Source: Lycorma delicatula
Taxonomy: Eukaryota; Arthropoda; Insecta; Hemiptera; Fulgoridae
DNA: 64,000 nt
NCBI RefSeq assembly: GCF_047948215.1
Contig: NC_134467.1
Coordinates: forward strand, 34,054,020-34,118,019
Direction of reading: 5' to 3'
Part shown: positions 34,565-44,892 of the stretch, piece after piece
How positions within the stretch are numbered: the stretch's first letter is position 1
Layout of the letters: each line of letters begins with the position of its first letter
The notes under the pieces: generated by a model
What the model was told of the DNA's origin: nothing
The model's input: the letters and a program-made list of their open reading frames with translations, nothing else
The model's database searches: none
Translations under genes and position numbers: made by a program

Positions 34565-36130
34565 TACTTGTGGCAATTCGCTACAAGCGAAGAGGAAAAA
34601 AGTAAGGAGAGTGATAATGTGAGAAAAGATGCTGATAAAATCAGTAAAGATTTAAGAAGAGCTTTGTTTGGAAATAAATTTCCCAAACCAAGATTTTTGG
34701 TCATTACGAAAGAGAATGGTAACTTCCAAAAGGTAAGTCCATTCTTAATTGCTAGAGAGATTACAAATTGTGCTTGTGGTCCTGTCAAGGAAATCCGTAA
34801 GACGTTTAATGGATTACATGTCGAAACTATCAACGACATGCAAAGCCAGAAAGTTTTGGCGTTGAAGAAGATCGGTGAATTTGCGGTTTCTGTCCAACCG
34901 CATAACACACTGAACTCATCCAGAGAAGTTGTTGCTTGTCGCGATCTTCTTAATTGTACAGAAGAAGAAATTGTACAAGAAATGTCAAGTCAGGGAGTGA
35001 CTCAATGTCGCAGACTTACTATGAGAAGAAATGGTGAGATTCTTCCTTCGGCCTCGCATGTTTTGACATTAAATAGGCCGAATCTTCCTGAAAAGGTACG
35101 AGCTGGCATCCATCGGCTTGATGTACGAGCTTTCATCCCGCAGCCGATGAGATGTTTTAAGTGTAAACGTTTCGGACACACAGCAGCTAGATGTGAAGCG
35201 CAGGAAATTTGTATATGCGGAATGAAGATACATGAGGGTGATCCATGTAAAGACCCTCCAGTCTGCATTAATTGTAAAGGGCACCATAACTGTCGATCTA
35301 GGAACTGCCCAGTATACAAATCAGAAACAGCCATTCAGGAAGTTAAAACGCTTCAAAAAGTCAGCTACCCTGAAGCGAAGAAGATTGTAAACCTACGTAC
35401 ACCTAGACCATCGACTACATACGCAGAAGCAGCTGCTGCTCCCCCCACACCTAAAATCAACGTGGAGCAGTTGCTTAATACGATGGCACCAAGTCTCGCG
35501 ACAATGATAGAAAGAATCATTGATTCCAAGATCGAATCGACACATAAGACACAACAAAGTAAACATGAGAAGGCTCATTCCCGGACTGACGTCGCTGACA
35601 GAAGACCCGTACCAGCGCAGTTTAAAAAACCGGCAAAATCTTCGATTATATCTCCATCAATAGACGTAATGAAGAAAAATCTTGATTTATCCGACAAAGA
35701 TCAAAAGATCACCCCGACGACGAGTCATATAGCTAAGGATACTGTGACAAGAGTACAGGAAAAATCTGCGTCAACCAAAATGGAGGTGCAAGTAACTATC
35801 GAAAAAGCACCAGACACAGAAGGTAATAAAACTGTACGTACAGAGGCCCCAAAAGCTCAGAGAACAACTGTGGCGAGAGCATCTGTATCAGCCGGCCCAA
35901 GCACAGCCTTAGACATTGAATCAAGTTCATCAGCCGCCGAAAGTGCATCGGTTGCAAGTTTAGATTCAATTGCAACGATGCTCACAGCACCATTGAAGCT
36001 TTCAACACCTGATGTAAGCCGGCGAACGTCATTGGCGTCAGAAAGAGAAGACTATGCCATGTCCGAAGCCTTAGACACACTGTCGTCGGAAGTTGAGGCC
36101 GTTCGCAGAATGGAAAAACGGTGTAAATAA
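34487..36130 (+). CDS. LINE ORF1 (gag-like nucleic-acid-binding protein), intact, no ORF2
   Basis: A 547-codon open frame with no stops or shifts, the longest in the window and clearly less AT-rich than its flanks. Residues about 75-220 form the conserved ORF1 core (EIVQEMSSQGVTQCRRLTMR at 161-180). Three zinc knuckles follow: C223-x2-C226-x4-H231-x4-C236, C242-x-C244-x4-H249-x4-C254 and C260-x2-C263-x3-H267-x6-C274. The last 260 residues are Ser/Thr/Lys-rich and look disordered. Jockey/I-group ORF1 proteins have this design and package the element RNA for retrotransposition. The ATG at 34487 follows a hairpin and may not be the original start; 5' truncation is likely. No ORF2 follows. Confidence 0.88.
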   Translation: MFRNIPEQTNVAEGARKHPRLEGVYVYLWQFATSEEEKSKESDNVRKDADKISKDLRRALFGNKFPKPRFLVITKENGNFQKVSPFLIAREITNCACGPVKEIRKTFNGLHVETINDMQSQKVLALKKIGEFAVSVQPHNTLNSSREVVACRDLLNCTEEEIVQEMSSQGVTQCRRLTMRRNGEILPSASHVLTLNRPNLPEKVRAGIHRLDVRAFIPQPMRCFKCKRFGHTAARCEAQEICICGMKIHEGDPCKDPPVCINCKGHHNCRSRNCPVYKSETAIQEVKTLQKVSYPEAKKIVNLRTPRPSTTYAEAAAAPPTPKINVEQLLNTMAPSLATMIERIIDSKIESTHKTQQSKHEKAHSRTDVADRRPVPAQFKKPAKSSIISPSIDVMKKNLDLSDKDQKITPTTSHIAKDTVTRVQEKSASTKMEVQVTIEKAPDTEGNKTVRTEAPKAQRTTVARASVSAGPSTALDIESSSSAAESASVASLDSIATMLTAPLKLSTPDVSRRTSLASEREDYAMSEALDTLSSEVEAVRRMEKRCK

Positions 36131-36355
36131 AGGATGGCCGAAAGGAAAGCCTAGAAAGTAATTTTATTGGATCAGAAATTATAAGAAAAAGTAAAATTTT
36201 GATCATTTTTTGACACATGAAAATGTGAAATATTGAACCCTTTTTTTATGTTTTGAAGTGGGATGGGGCTAATGACCAAAGTAGTTGATGCCCCTAAAAA
36301 CCTCAATAAAAAAAAAATAAAAAAATAAAAAATAAAATAAAAAAAAAAAAAAAAT
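36131..36355 (+). other. LINE-type 3' tail directly after ORF1
   Basis: Only about 170 bases after the stop come GGGATGGGGCTAATGACC and AGTTGATGCCCC (a GGGGC...GCCCC stem), then an A-rich tail (36307-36353). This is the layout of a LINE 3' end. The expected 3-kb endonuclease and reverse transcriptase ORF between ORF1 and this end is absent. A tiny ATG frame at 36134 ends after six codons. Confidence 0.7.
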
Positions 36356-36830
36356 TATTTTACGAATCTATTTATTTAAAAAAAAAATATATATTAATTT
36401 AAGAGAAATATTTTGTTATAAATATAAAGTTAACATTGAAGTTCTGGTTTTTATTTACCCATTCTACCCTGAGATCCGGGAGAAAAACGTTTTCTCTCAT
36501 ACCAGGTACAGGAAGAAAGAAGTTACTTAACTTGATATATTAGAAACTAGTACGCGGTTTCATATGGTTTAAAATACATTAGCAGCATCTAAACCGACCT
36601 CAAGCAATGGAAGTGAAACTTAATTTAATTTAAAATATTTTAGAGAGCTATGATGTAGAATAATACATTGCATTTGTACTTGTTTACGATGTACTATTTT
36701 ACTTTTATACATCTCCCATTACACGAGTTAAAAAATATGATATTGTTATGTTGAAATTATATTTATTTACTGGTTTTATTACTTTTATAACTACTTTTTA
36801 AATTAATTTATAATGTACAAAACAGTTAAT
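36356..36830. other. AT-rich sequence, no gene seen
   Basis: AT-rich, 36424-36640 somewhat less so; no known repeat recognised. Confidence 0.5.
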
Positions 36831-37140
36831 GCTCGTTTCATCCGTCTGGCCGTTCCGGGGCTCAGGTATACCCCGGAGCCGACCCAGGGCCTCCCCAGGA
36901 CGCAAATTTCTGTCACAGGGTTGTAGAGTTCGCTTTACTCGCCATTCCCGTCGTTCCAGGAGGCTCCACCCACTGACCCTCGCAGAACTTACTTCGCTTG
37001 CCATTCCTAACTAGCCAGAGCGCTCCGCCCACTTGACTTCCACAATGTTCATTACCCTTATGGTTGTAAGAATAATACTGATAAATAAAAATTAAAGTAT
37101 TCAGAATTTAACCTGAAAAAGAAACTAAATTCCGAAAGGC
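36831..37140 (+). repeat. Family D GC-rich repeat
   Basis: CCGTCTGGCCGTTCCGGGGC...CGCTTTACTCGCCATTCCCG...CTCCGCCCACTTGACTTCC...GTAAGAATAATACTGATAAA, then an AT-rich end with GAAAAAGAAACTAAATT. Same order at 47058, 51801 and 52364. Frames on either strand are not protein-like. Interrupted by the SINE at 37156; it resumes at 37449 with CATGTCTTTGATGACGG. Confidence 0.75.
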
Positions 37141-37448
37141 AGATAAGTGGTAACTCTTTATTTTTTATTTTTATTCTCTGGTAATTACATTTCAGATAAT
37201 ACTTCAGAGGATGATATATATGAGTGTAAATGAAGTCTAGTCTTGTACAGTATAAGTTGGACCATTCCTGAGATATCTGGTTACTTGAAACCCAACCACC
37301 AAAGAACACCGGTATCCACAATCTAGTATTGAAAACCGTGTAAAAATAACTGACTTTACTCGGTACTCGGACTTGAACATTGGAACTCTCGACTTTGGGA
37401 AGACGCATTCACCACTAGACCAAGCCGGTGGGTAGATAAGTTGCAACT
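37141..37448 (-). repeat. tRNA-derived SINE (family 1) with 15-bp TSD
   Basis: AGATAAGTGGTAACT (37141-37155) and AGATAAGTTGCAACT (37434-37448) flank a family 1 copy whose head is slightly shortened (the segment around the AGCTGATTT block is deleted). It lies within a family D repeat. Confidence 0.85.
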
Positions 37449-37669
37449 ATGTTAACTAAAGTACCCATGTCTTTGATGACGGAAAGTTCATAATTTATTT
37501 CTGTTGCCAGGGTGAAAGGGATTAAATAAAACTTTTAAAAAAGTTATGATTTCCCTGTAATCACGTGAGAAATGCTGAAATATAATATTGTAAATTTTCT
37601 ATTTAAAATTTTTACAATATTGCCAGTTTTGAAGAAAATATTTTACACATTCTTAACGTTTAGTTTATT
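37449..37669 (+). repeat. Family D 3' remainder and AT-rich sequence
   Basis: GATGACGGAAAGTTCATAAT and TTATTTCTGTTGCCAGGGT match the end of the family D copy at 52100-52140; the rest is AT-rich. Confidence 0.6.
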
Positions 37670-37793
37670 TCTATAAATAGAAAACGTAAATGTTCGTTTG
37701 TTCAAAATCTTAAATCTCCGAAAGTTCTTCACAAATTGCTTTGAAATATTGACACAACGTTGCATTCAAATACGTGTGTGTTTTTATATACCT

Positions 37794-38121
37794 AGGATAT
37801 GACACTTTTAGTCCACCGGCTTGGTCTAGGGGTTAACGCGTCTTCCCAAATCAGCTGATTTGGAAGTCGAGAGTTACAGCGTTCAAGTCCTAGTAAAGCC
37901 AGTTATTTTTACACGGATTTGAATACTAGATCGTAGATAATGGTGTTCTTTGGTGGTTGGGTTTCAATTAACCACACATCTCAGGTATGATCGAACTGAG
38001 AATGTACAAGACTACTACACATCATTTACAATCATACATATCATCCTCATTCATCCTCTGAAGAATTATCTAAACGGTAGTTACCGGAGGTTAAACAGGA
38101 AAAAAGAGAGGATATGACACC
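37794..38121 (+). repeat. tRNA-derived SINE (family 1), full length, 12-bp TSD
   Basis: AGGATATGACAC at 37794-37805 and 38110-38121 are identical. The element begins CCACCGGCTTGGTCTAGGGG (A-box region), has GCGTTCAAGTCCTAG (B box), the full body and TTACCGGAGGTTAAACAGG plus an A-rich tail. It is the only full-length plus-strand copy here and the best reference for the family. It splits a Helitron-like element. Confidence 0.95.
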
Positions 38122-38853
38122 TGTGACAAGAAAAACATGCTTTTTTTGAAAAAAAGTGCTATCTGTTGGACGTAAAAGCACCACACGGTATAATAAATAT
38201 TCCACTTCAATATTTCCGATATGTGTGTCTGCTATAGACTAAAAAACTACTGGAACGATTTACGTCGAGGGGGAAAGGGAGAACGGGAAAATTCGGAAAA
38301 GGGAAAAATTTAAAAAGTCTAAAGGGAAAATCTAAAACAGAAAAAAAATGAAAACGGGGAAAAGAAATGGAAAGGAAAAGAAGAAAAAATAAAAGGGGAA
38401 AGGGGAGGAAGGGGGAAGTGAACTAAGAAGAAGATGAATGGGGAATGGAAAGGAAAATGGAAGGATAGGGTAAACGTGTGACAGGGGAAACTGGATGTGG
38501 TAAAAATTAAAATCGGATAAAGGAAACGGGGGAAAAGGAAAGGGGGAAAATTTGAAAAAGTAAAAGGGAGAAAGGGAAATAGGGAAAGGTTACATTTTGT
38601 GAAGTTCCGTAATTTTCATTTTGTTAATGTTTTATCAAACTTTCAATTGTGTCTGTACTTTTAATCTATGTATACAGGATGTCCCATATAAAACGCAACC
38701 CATCAATCACTCATCGATGAAATTTCAAAAGTCAAGCTTATTCCCCTACTCGTTACTGAAATGGTCTCGTCCAACATCTGAACATCACGGCGACGCAGTA
38801 GAACACTACCGATAGTAACAACAATGCAATCATAACGTATTGCTAGAGACAAG

Positions 38854-39890
38854 ATGATGTTTTCGCCAGATGAACGTGTTTTCATTGTTGAGTCGTACTT
38901 CAGTACGAAATCAGCGGTTGCAGTGCAAGGTTTGTTTCCCCATAAGTACCCAGATAAACCGGCTCCTAACAAAACATCAGTATTAAGGTTAGTCGCAAAA
39001 TTTAGAGAGACCGGTTCTGTTAATAATAAGGAACACAAAAGATCTGCGTCAGTATTGAATACAGATACAGTCGCTGAAATCAAAGACAGATTACTCGCCT
39101 CGCCAAATAAATCGATCAGATGTTTTTCTTCTGAAATTAATTTGTTTAAATCGACTGTTCATCGGGCGACCAAACAATTACAATTACGACCTTATCGCAT
39201 TCAAACCGTTCATCAAACCGTTCTTGAGCTCGACAAAGAAAAACGGCTACAATATTGTCAACGGTTCCGTCGATTTCTGCGCGAGGGAATTAATGTAATA
39301 GATTCATTATTTTTCAATGATGAAGCACGGTTTCATTTGGATGGCTACGTAAACAGCCAAAACAGTAGAATTTGGAGCGCTGAAAATCCCCACGTTTATC
39401 ACGAAAAACAATTACACCTGCAGAAGTTGGGCGTGTGGTGCGCGATATCACGGAAAAAAATAATCGGTCCTATTTTTTTTCGAGTACACCATTAATGCAG
39501 AACGATATCAGGATATTTTATTTCAGTTCATCGCACTCTTGGACGAGGAAGACAGACACTGCTGGCTACAACATGACGGTGCGACCTCGCACTACGCAGG
39601 TTCAACTTCTGATTTCGTTGAGGAATTCTTGGTGGCCATAAGCTTCGACCTATCGGTCGAAGCTTATGGCCACCAAGATATCCAGATTTGACTGCGGCGG
39701 ATTTTTTTCTACGGGGTTACCTCAAAGACAAAGCCTACATTAAGAAACCATGAACACTTGAACGATTGAAAGTCAATATTGAACAAGCTGTATTAAATAT
39801 CCAGCCACAAACTTTGAAAAAAGTTGCAAGTAACGCTGTAAAAAGAATTGAAACTTGTATTCAAGAAGATGGCGGCCACTTCCAACATTT
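38854..39890 (+). pseudogene. mariner transposase, lineage B, broken
   Basis: 38854-39495 is open for 213 codons: N-terminal helix-turn-helix region, FFNDEARFHLDGYVN with the first catalytic Asp, then KLGVWCAISRKKIIGPIFF. One extra T in the T-run at 39473-39480 (eight instead of the seven in copy 1) shifts the frame. Out of frame, the second Asp remains in LQHDGATSHYAG near 39570. The region leading to the third Asp was rewritten by a 52-base hairpin (39627-39678), so the catalytic spacing is destroyed. Inactive. Confidence 0.9.
39627..39678. repeat. Perfect 24-bp hairpin inside the transposase gene
   Basis: Arms 39627-39650 and 39655-39678 are exact reverse complements with a 4-base loop (TATC). 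The right arm is the normal gene sequence (compare copy 1 near 25310-25330). The left arm replaces unrelated gene sequence present in copy 1. Confidence 0.93.
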
Positions 39891-40009
39891 ACTCTAAATG
39901 TAAGGTAATGGATGGTAATAATAAAAATTACATTTACATTTACACATGCCTTTTTATTATTTCAATACCTACCAATATAAGGTTGGGTTGCGTTTTATAT
40001 GGGACACCC

Positions 40010-40056
<47 letters not shown>

Positions 40057-40136
40057 TCAAATCTCGCAATTGCTAAGCAATGCCGAGTCGGCTAGTATGA
40101 TAATAAAGAAAAAGGATTAATTTTTTTTTCATTAAT

Positions 40137-40290
40137 GAATTTGTTTAATTCATAACTTCACCCTCGAGAGATCTAGGGCCTCTGTTTATTGCTTAAAAGC
40201 TTTCCTGGAATAACACAAACATATATTGAAAATTTGAAAGCATACAGTCGGTTGGATCTCGTAAGATGCAAGAACAAACAGATCTACAAA
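40137..40290 (+). repeat. Repeat I
   Basis: Shares TTCATAACTTCACCCTC-like start, ATCTAGGGC, CTTAAAAGCTTTCCTGG, TAACACAAAC and GTCGGTTGGATCTCG with 52216-52362 and 54160-54336. Class unknown. Confidence 0.6.
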
Positions 40291-41300
40291 TTTTCGTATT
40301 TATTTAGAAAATATATTTAATTTTAACTAAAGTTAATAAGTTTAACTAAAAGTTAATTTTAACTAATATTATAAAATTATTAAAATATATTTTATTTTCA
40401 TTTTCTAAATTTTGAATGAAAACTGTACCATTAATTTATTTACAAAAAAATTAATATCTCGTTCTAAAATAAGTATATCAACTAATCATTAAAAGTTTGA
40501 ACGGTAAACTGTTAAAAAAAAAAATCTAAATAAGCTCAAGTCCCTGTGGTATTGCATCGAAAAAGCTTCAGAACGTGAAGTTGGATAAATTTCTAAATCA
40601 CTTAGACTATTATGAAATTAATAATAAATAGCTGCAGGGTTCAAATGTTAAATAAACACAAACAGATTAGTAAATACTATAAAATAAAATTTATAAAAAA
40701 AATAAATCCAAGAGAGGAAAATATTTCGTATTAATGAAAAAAATATACACCAACATATCGTTTTATATATATATTATTAATTTTTAATTTTGTTTCTGTT
40801 TGTTTAAATGGAAATAAAAATTACAAACGCTTTAATAATTCATGTAATGTGGTTACATCACCGGAAAATATTCCTTTTTTCACCAATAGTTGGCCAGACC
40901 TACGGGAAATTTTCTAATTATAACTGATATTCCGCTTGGTTGAAGAAACAGATGCTCATTTTGAAACTATAGTCTGTACTTTCATACCAATATACGAAAA
41001 TATTAATATTTCTTCTTTTTTAAATTATTTTTCCCTCTTTTTATTCCCTTCATATTATTTTTCAGTTACATCTAATAATAAAATAATTTTTTTTATTGGA
41101 AAATAAGATTACACAAATATTTTGTTTACAAAAATGTTTACTTAAAATAAAAAACTTAGATGGTTATTTCGATTGTTAGACAATCATCATAACAGGAAAA
41201 ATCTTACTATTATAATATATATAGTGAAAAAATTTATTTCGTTTGTACCCGATAATCGCCAAAACTACTCAACCAATCTTTGCAAAATTTTAACAATATT
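40291..41300. other. AT-rich sequence, no gene seen
   Basis: AT-rich without shared repeats. A 77-codon frame at 41173-41406 runs into family C and is not called. Confidence 0.55.
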
Positions 41301-42390
41301 ACTTCCTTGTACGAACCAAAGGAAGTACTGTAATCGCGAAAAATTTCGGTTTTCAGATTTCAGCAGAAATATCCATTTTGTCCGTCCCTACATCCATTTT
41401 GACTAGTTTTGGATTGACGTCTATATACGTACGTATTCATCTCGCATTATTGAAAAACGATTAGCTGTAAAATATTTAAATTTTGGAATTAGAACTGTTG
41501 TAACATCTATTTATGCACACCCCGTTTTGACTGTAATCGGTTGGACCAAAAAAGCGCAAAATTCAAAAAGATTTGGATTTTGGACTTTTTCCTAAATGCA
41601 CTAATAAGACCTCAGTGAAAGCTTTTCAACGGTATATCATAAGGGGGTACTTATTTTTACTGGTTCCAGAGTTATAGCCAAATAAAATTATAATTAATGA
41701 AATATTTGAATCTTACAAGGTGAAGGCACATCGGTTCGAATCCGACTTCATATATATATATATATTTAAAAAAAAAAATTGTTTTAATTATTTAAATGTA
41801 TTGATTTATTAATAATTATTAATCTCTGATTGAAAAAAGTCAGAAGTTATTAGTGAAATAAGATTTTATATACTTTTCATTTTAATTAAAAGTTTTTTTA
41901 CGCAGTTTAATAAATTATTAATAAAATATATTTAAAATTAAAAAAAAATTAAAGTATATATATATATATATATATGTAGTCGGATTCGAAGCATGTGTGC
42001 ATGTTTACGAAGCCGACACGTGAAAAAAATTAATATACTCGTATAAACTAGTATAAAATGCTGATACGGACACCACAAAAAAATGTGATGAAATGTGGTG
42101 TCCACCAAAATGCAATTGCGTAACTGTCCACTTTATTATAGTTATTATATATTATATATTATTATAGTTCAGAGGATGAGATGAATGACAATTTTTGTAG
42201 GGCGTGAAAATCCCATGCCTGAACGAGATTCAAACCCGGAACCTTCGGACGAATTTATTAAAAAATTGGATGATAGTATCTCACTTTCAACTTAAATAAG
42301 TTTGAATGAAGTGCACCAAAAAATGTGTATTTGTAATTTAACAGGCGTATAAGGAAGTCATGTGGTGTCCACATCAGATTGTTTTTTTTC
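41301..42390 (+). repeat. Family C repeat, complete ends, with internal insertions
   Basis: Begins ACTTCCTTGTACGAACC (41302) and ends GCGTATAAGGAAGTCATGTG...CCACATCAGA (42389). The canonical body runs to about 41960. Unrelated sequence and a family 2 SINE (42166-42250, minus) intervene before the 3' end. The two ends contain the short inverted words ACTTCCTTGTAC and (G)TAYAAGGAAGT. Confidence 0.75.
42166..42250 (-). repeat. tRNA-SINE (family 2) fragment
   Basis: Minus strand: CCGGGTTTGAATCTCGTTCA (B box), GGCATGGGATTTTCACGCC, and a CATCCTCTGAAC end. The A box is missing. Confidence 0.65.
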
Positions 42391-42810
42391 TTATAATCTC
42401 CGGAAGATTTTGACTTCAGTCTTTACCAATAACAGAATTATATAAATCATAAATATAATTTAAAAAAAAAAAAATATAAATAATAATTTAGAATTTCTTT
42501 CGCCTAATTTATTGTAGTTTATATCGATAGATACTGTCGAAATTATATAGATTATAATTTTTTATAGTAATGTTGACTTCATCAAGAGGTTTTTATGTAA
42601 TTTGCTAAATTGAACATTAATGCCTGTAAAGAATTAATTTGTATTGTTATCGTTATATGTGTAAACCAACATTAGTTTTATAATAAAATAAAGGGAATGC
42701 ATAAGTTTTAGTGGTTTGAGGAATATTGAATTTCTTTTTCAATATCGAATTCTTCAGAAAGTGTTCAACTAAATTTTATGTATTATCTTACCTGGCATCG
42801 ACCCAGTCGT
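42391..42810. other. AT-rich sequence, no gene seen
   Basis: Nothing recognised between family C and the SINE. Confidence 0.5.
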
Positions 42811-43026
42811 TTCCTGTTTAGCCTCCGGTAACTACCCTTCAGATAATACTTTAGAGGATAAATGTAGGATGATATGTATGATTGTAAATGAAGTGTAGTC
42901 TTGTGCATTCTCAGTTCGACCATTCCTGAGATATGTGGTTAATTGAAACACAACCACCAAAGAACACCGGTATCCACGATCTAGTATTCAAATCCGTGTA
43001 AAAATAACTGGTTTTACTAGGAACTT
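42811..43026 (-). repeat. tRNA-derived SINE (family 1), head missing
   Basis: TTTCCTGTTTAGCCTCCGG...GGTTTTACTAGGAACTTGG; stops just before the B box. The following 60 bp (43026-43090) are unusually C-rich and unmatched. Confidence 0.82.
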
Positions 43027-44582
43027 GGTGCCCCTCCCACCACGAACGCCCGAGTATAACCCACTTCAAAAACATCCGGTTCCCGTGAATGGCCCTGTAT
43101 AAGTTATATAGTTTAAGAGAAATAAAACATATTCACAAAGTTTTCAGTTTATATTTTTTTTTTTGCAATGAAACGGTCTTTACTTTAGAGAGATAACCTT
43201 TCGTATTTTTTTGTAGTCTTTTGTAATATGTTTCTATGGATGAATATACGTCCATTCTGTCCTATGTAGTATTTAGTGTAATTTTATTAACGTATTTATT
43301 AATTTTTTATTTAATAATTTTGTTTTTTTTTTAATGGTTAAGTAATATGAAAAACGTAATTCGAATCGAAATTTAAATTAAATTATATTTGATCTGACTG
43401 TATTTAAATATTAAAATAAATTATTTCCGTTAAAGGGAAATAATAATTCCCTTTTATGCATCATTGACAAAACCAAATTTTTATGTAGTGATTATTTAGA
43501 GTGTTTCTATCTAATTTTAACGTATAACGTTATATTTTTTTACTTTATACAGTCTTTGTTTTATTACAAAAATGTTTTTATTTTTCAAGTTAATTTAACC
43601 CGTTTTTCAAATCTTTTGTGTTTTTTCTTTTTTAATTTTTTTTTAAATTTGTTTTCCTGTGCTTTCTTTAACACGTTTCTCCTTATATTATTAAAAACAA
43701 TACCATTGTAGTCATGTTATTTAGTAATTTCATACAAAAGAATCTTTAGTCATTTGATAAAAAGACACCATTAATTAAGTCAGATTTTTTGTGTTAACAT
43801 TTATATAAATTTTCTTTTTTATATTCTCTTTATATATTTTCTGCAGCTTTTATTAACTTTTCAACGTTATATTTATTTAAAGTGTTGTAGTACAAAAGTA
43901 CTTCATTTCAGTTGAAATATTTTTCGACAGATTTTAACAGAATATTGATGTTCAAAATAATAAATAATACTTTTTCTTATTTTTTTAACTTTTTAATTAA
44001 CAAACAAAGAAATGAACTTTATTTATTATAAATATTATATAAACCTAAATCAATTCAAAAACTAAATAATAAAGTTGGACCAATCTTTTACAACGTAACT
44101 TATTGGGATTCAAAATACCTTCTTTAAATTGTAGCAGTATAATTTTGTTATTAGACCATTAAATTTGCACAGAAATGAAAATCAAATCAAATCTCACTGG
44201 ATTACAAAATTTACTCAAAATTTTAAGAAAATCCTAAGAGGAATCAGCAGTTTCGTTTCAGAAAAACAGAAAAGAATACAAACTAAAAATTGTATTTTTC
44301 GTTTTACACCCTTGTGTTTTCTTCCATTTTTTCACATAAAAATTGTTTAATGTAACATGTTTTATACTAATTGATGAATAAAACATTAGAGAAATACCGT
44401 AGTAACCGTATAACTCAATAAAGATAACCGAATAATACGTTAGAGAGTTACGCAGTAAAATGGTGTTTTATACCGGTCATTTTAAACATTCTCCATATTA
44501 ATATATTTTACATATTAAAAATATAAGCATTAATAAATATAATTAATAAAATATAACCTAAGCCTTGCTTTACTTGATAACC
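43027..44582. other. AT-rich sequence, no gene seen
   Basis: About 1.5 kb of AT-rich DNA. The 61-codon frame at 44165-44350 has no recognisable motif and AT-driven composition. Confidence 0.55.
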
Positions 44583-44691
44583 TTGACTAATTGACAGTAA
44601 TGTTTTCATTATTTAAATAATAAATTCAGTAATTGCAATTATTACGGAATTTATTATTTAAATAATGAAAACATTACTGTTACTTAGTCAA
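44583..44691. repeat. 109-bp near-perfect palindrome
   Basis: Reads as its own reverse complement about position 44637, with arms of about 50 bp and three mismatches outside the centre. Key arm: CAGTAATGTTTTCATTATTT at 44595 and its complement ending at 44678. It may be a tiny MITE or a templated inverted duplication. Confidence 0.9.
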
Positions 44692-44817
44692 ACTCAACGA
44701 CCGTAGGTTAGATTTGGTTTATATTTATACTTTCTTTTTAAATACATCCAAAAGCCCACCGATTTGAAAGAATAATACCTCTTCTATATTTTTTATTTTT
44801 ATTTTTTGAAAATAGAC
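44692..44817. other. AT-rich spacer
   Basis: No identifiable content; a short T-rich run near 44785-44808. Confidence 0.4.
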
Positions 44818-44892
44818 GAGTCTGGGTCGGGTGCTCTGCTAGCTGAACTCTTGACGCGTTCGTATTCTCATGTTTGTGAGAATATTCATGGG
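44818..44892 (+). repeat. Family D-like 3' fragment
   Basis: CTTGACGCGTTCGTATTCTC and GTTTGTGAGAATATTCATG resemble CTAGACGCGTTCTTATCCTC and ATTTGTGAGGATATT at 2049-2081. It abuts the truncated 3' end of the transposase pseudogene. Confidence 0.5.

Larger units (their letters stand above)
38675..40011 (+). mobile_element. mariner-like transposon, lineage B copy 2
   Basis: Ends CAGGATGTCCCATATAAAAC (38675) and the complementary GTTTTATATGGGACACCCTG (to 40011); 1.34 kb. Left flank TA. It lies in the Helitron-like element near its TA tract. Confidence 0.93.
37670..40095 (+). mobile_element. Helitron-like element containing a SINE and a mariner
   Basis: Collinear with 20573-21265: TCTATAAATAG start, TTCAAAATCTTAAATCTCCG, GTGCTATCTGTTGGACGTAA, a purine-rich tract (38268-38600), and an end AAGCAATGCCGAGTCGGCTAG|T at 40095. 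A SINE interrupts it at 37806 and a mariner at 38675, so the uninterrupted element would be about 0.8 kb. The base before the start is T, not the A usual for Helitrons. Confidence 0.6.

Noticed and set aside
34558..35334. Antisense frames of 72-116 codons
   Set aside because: They are shadows of the real plus-strand ORF1, whose zinc knuckles fix the coding strand.
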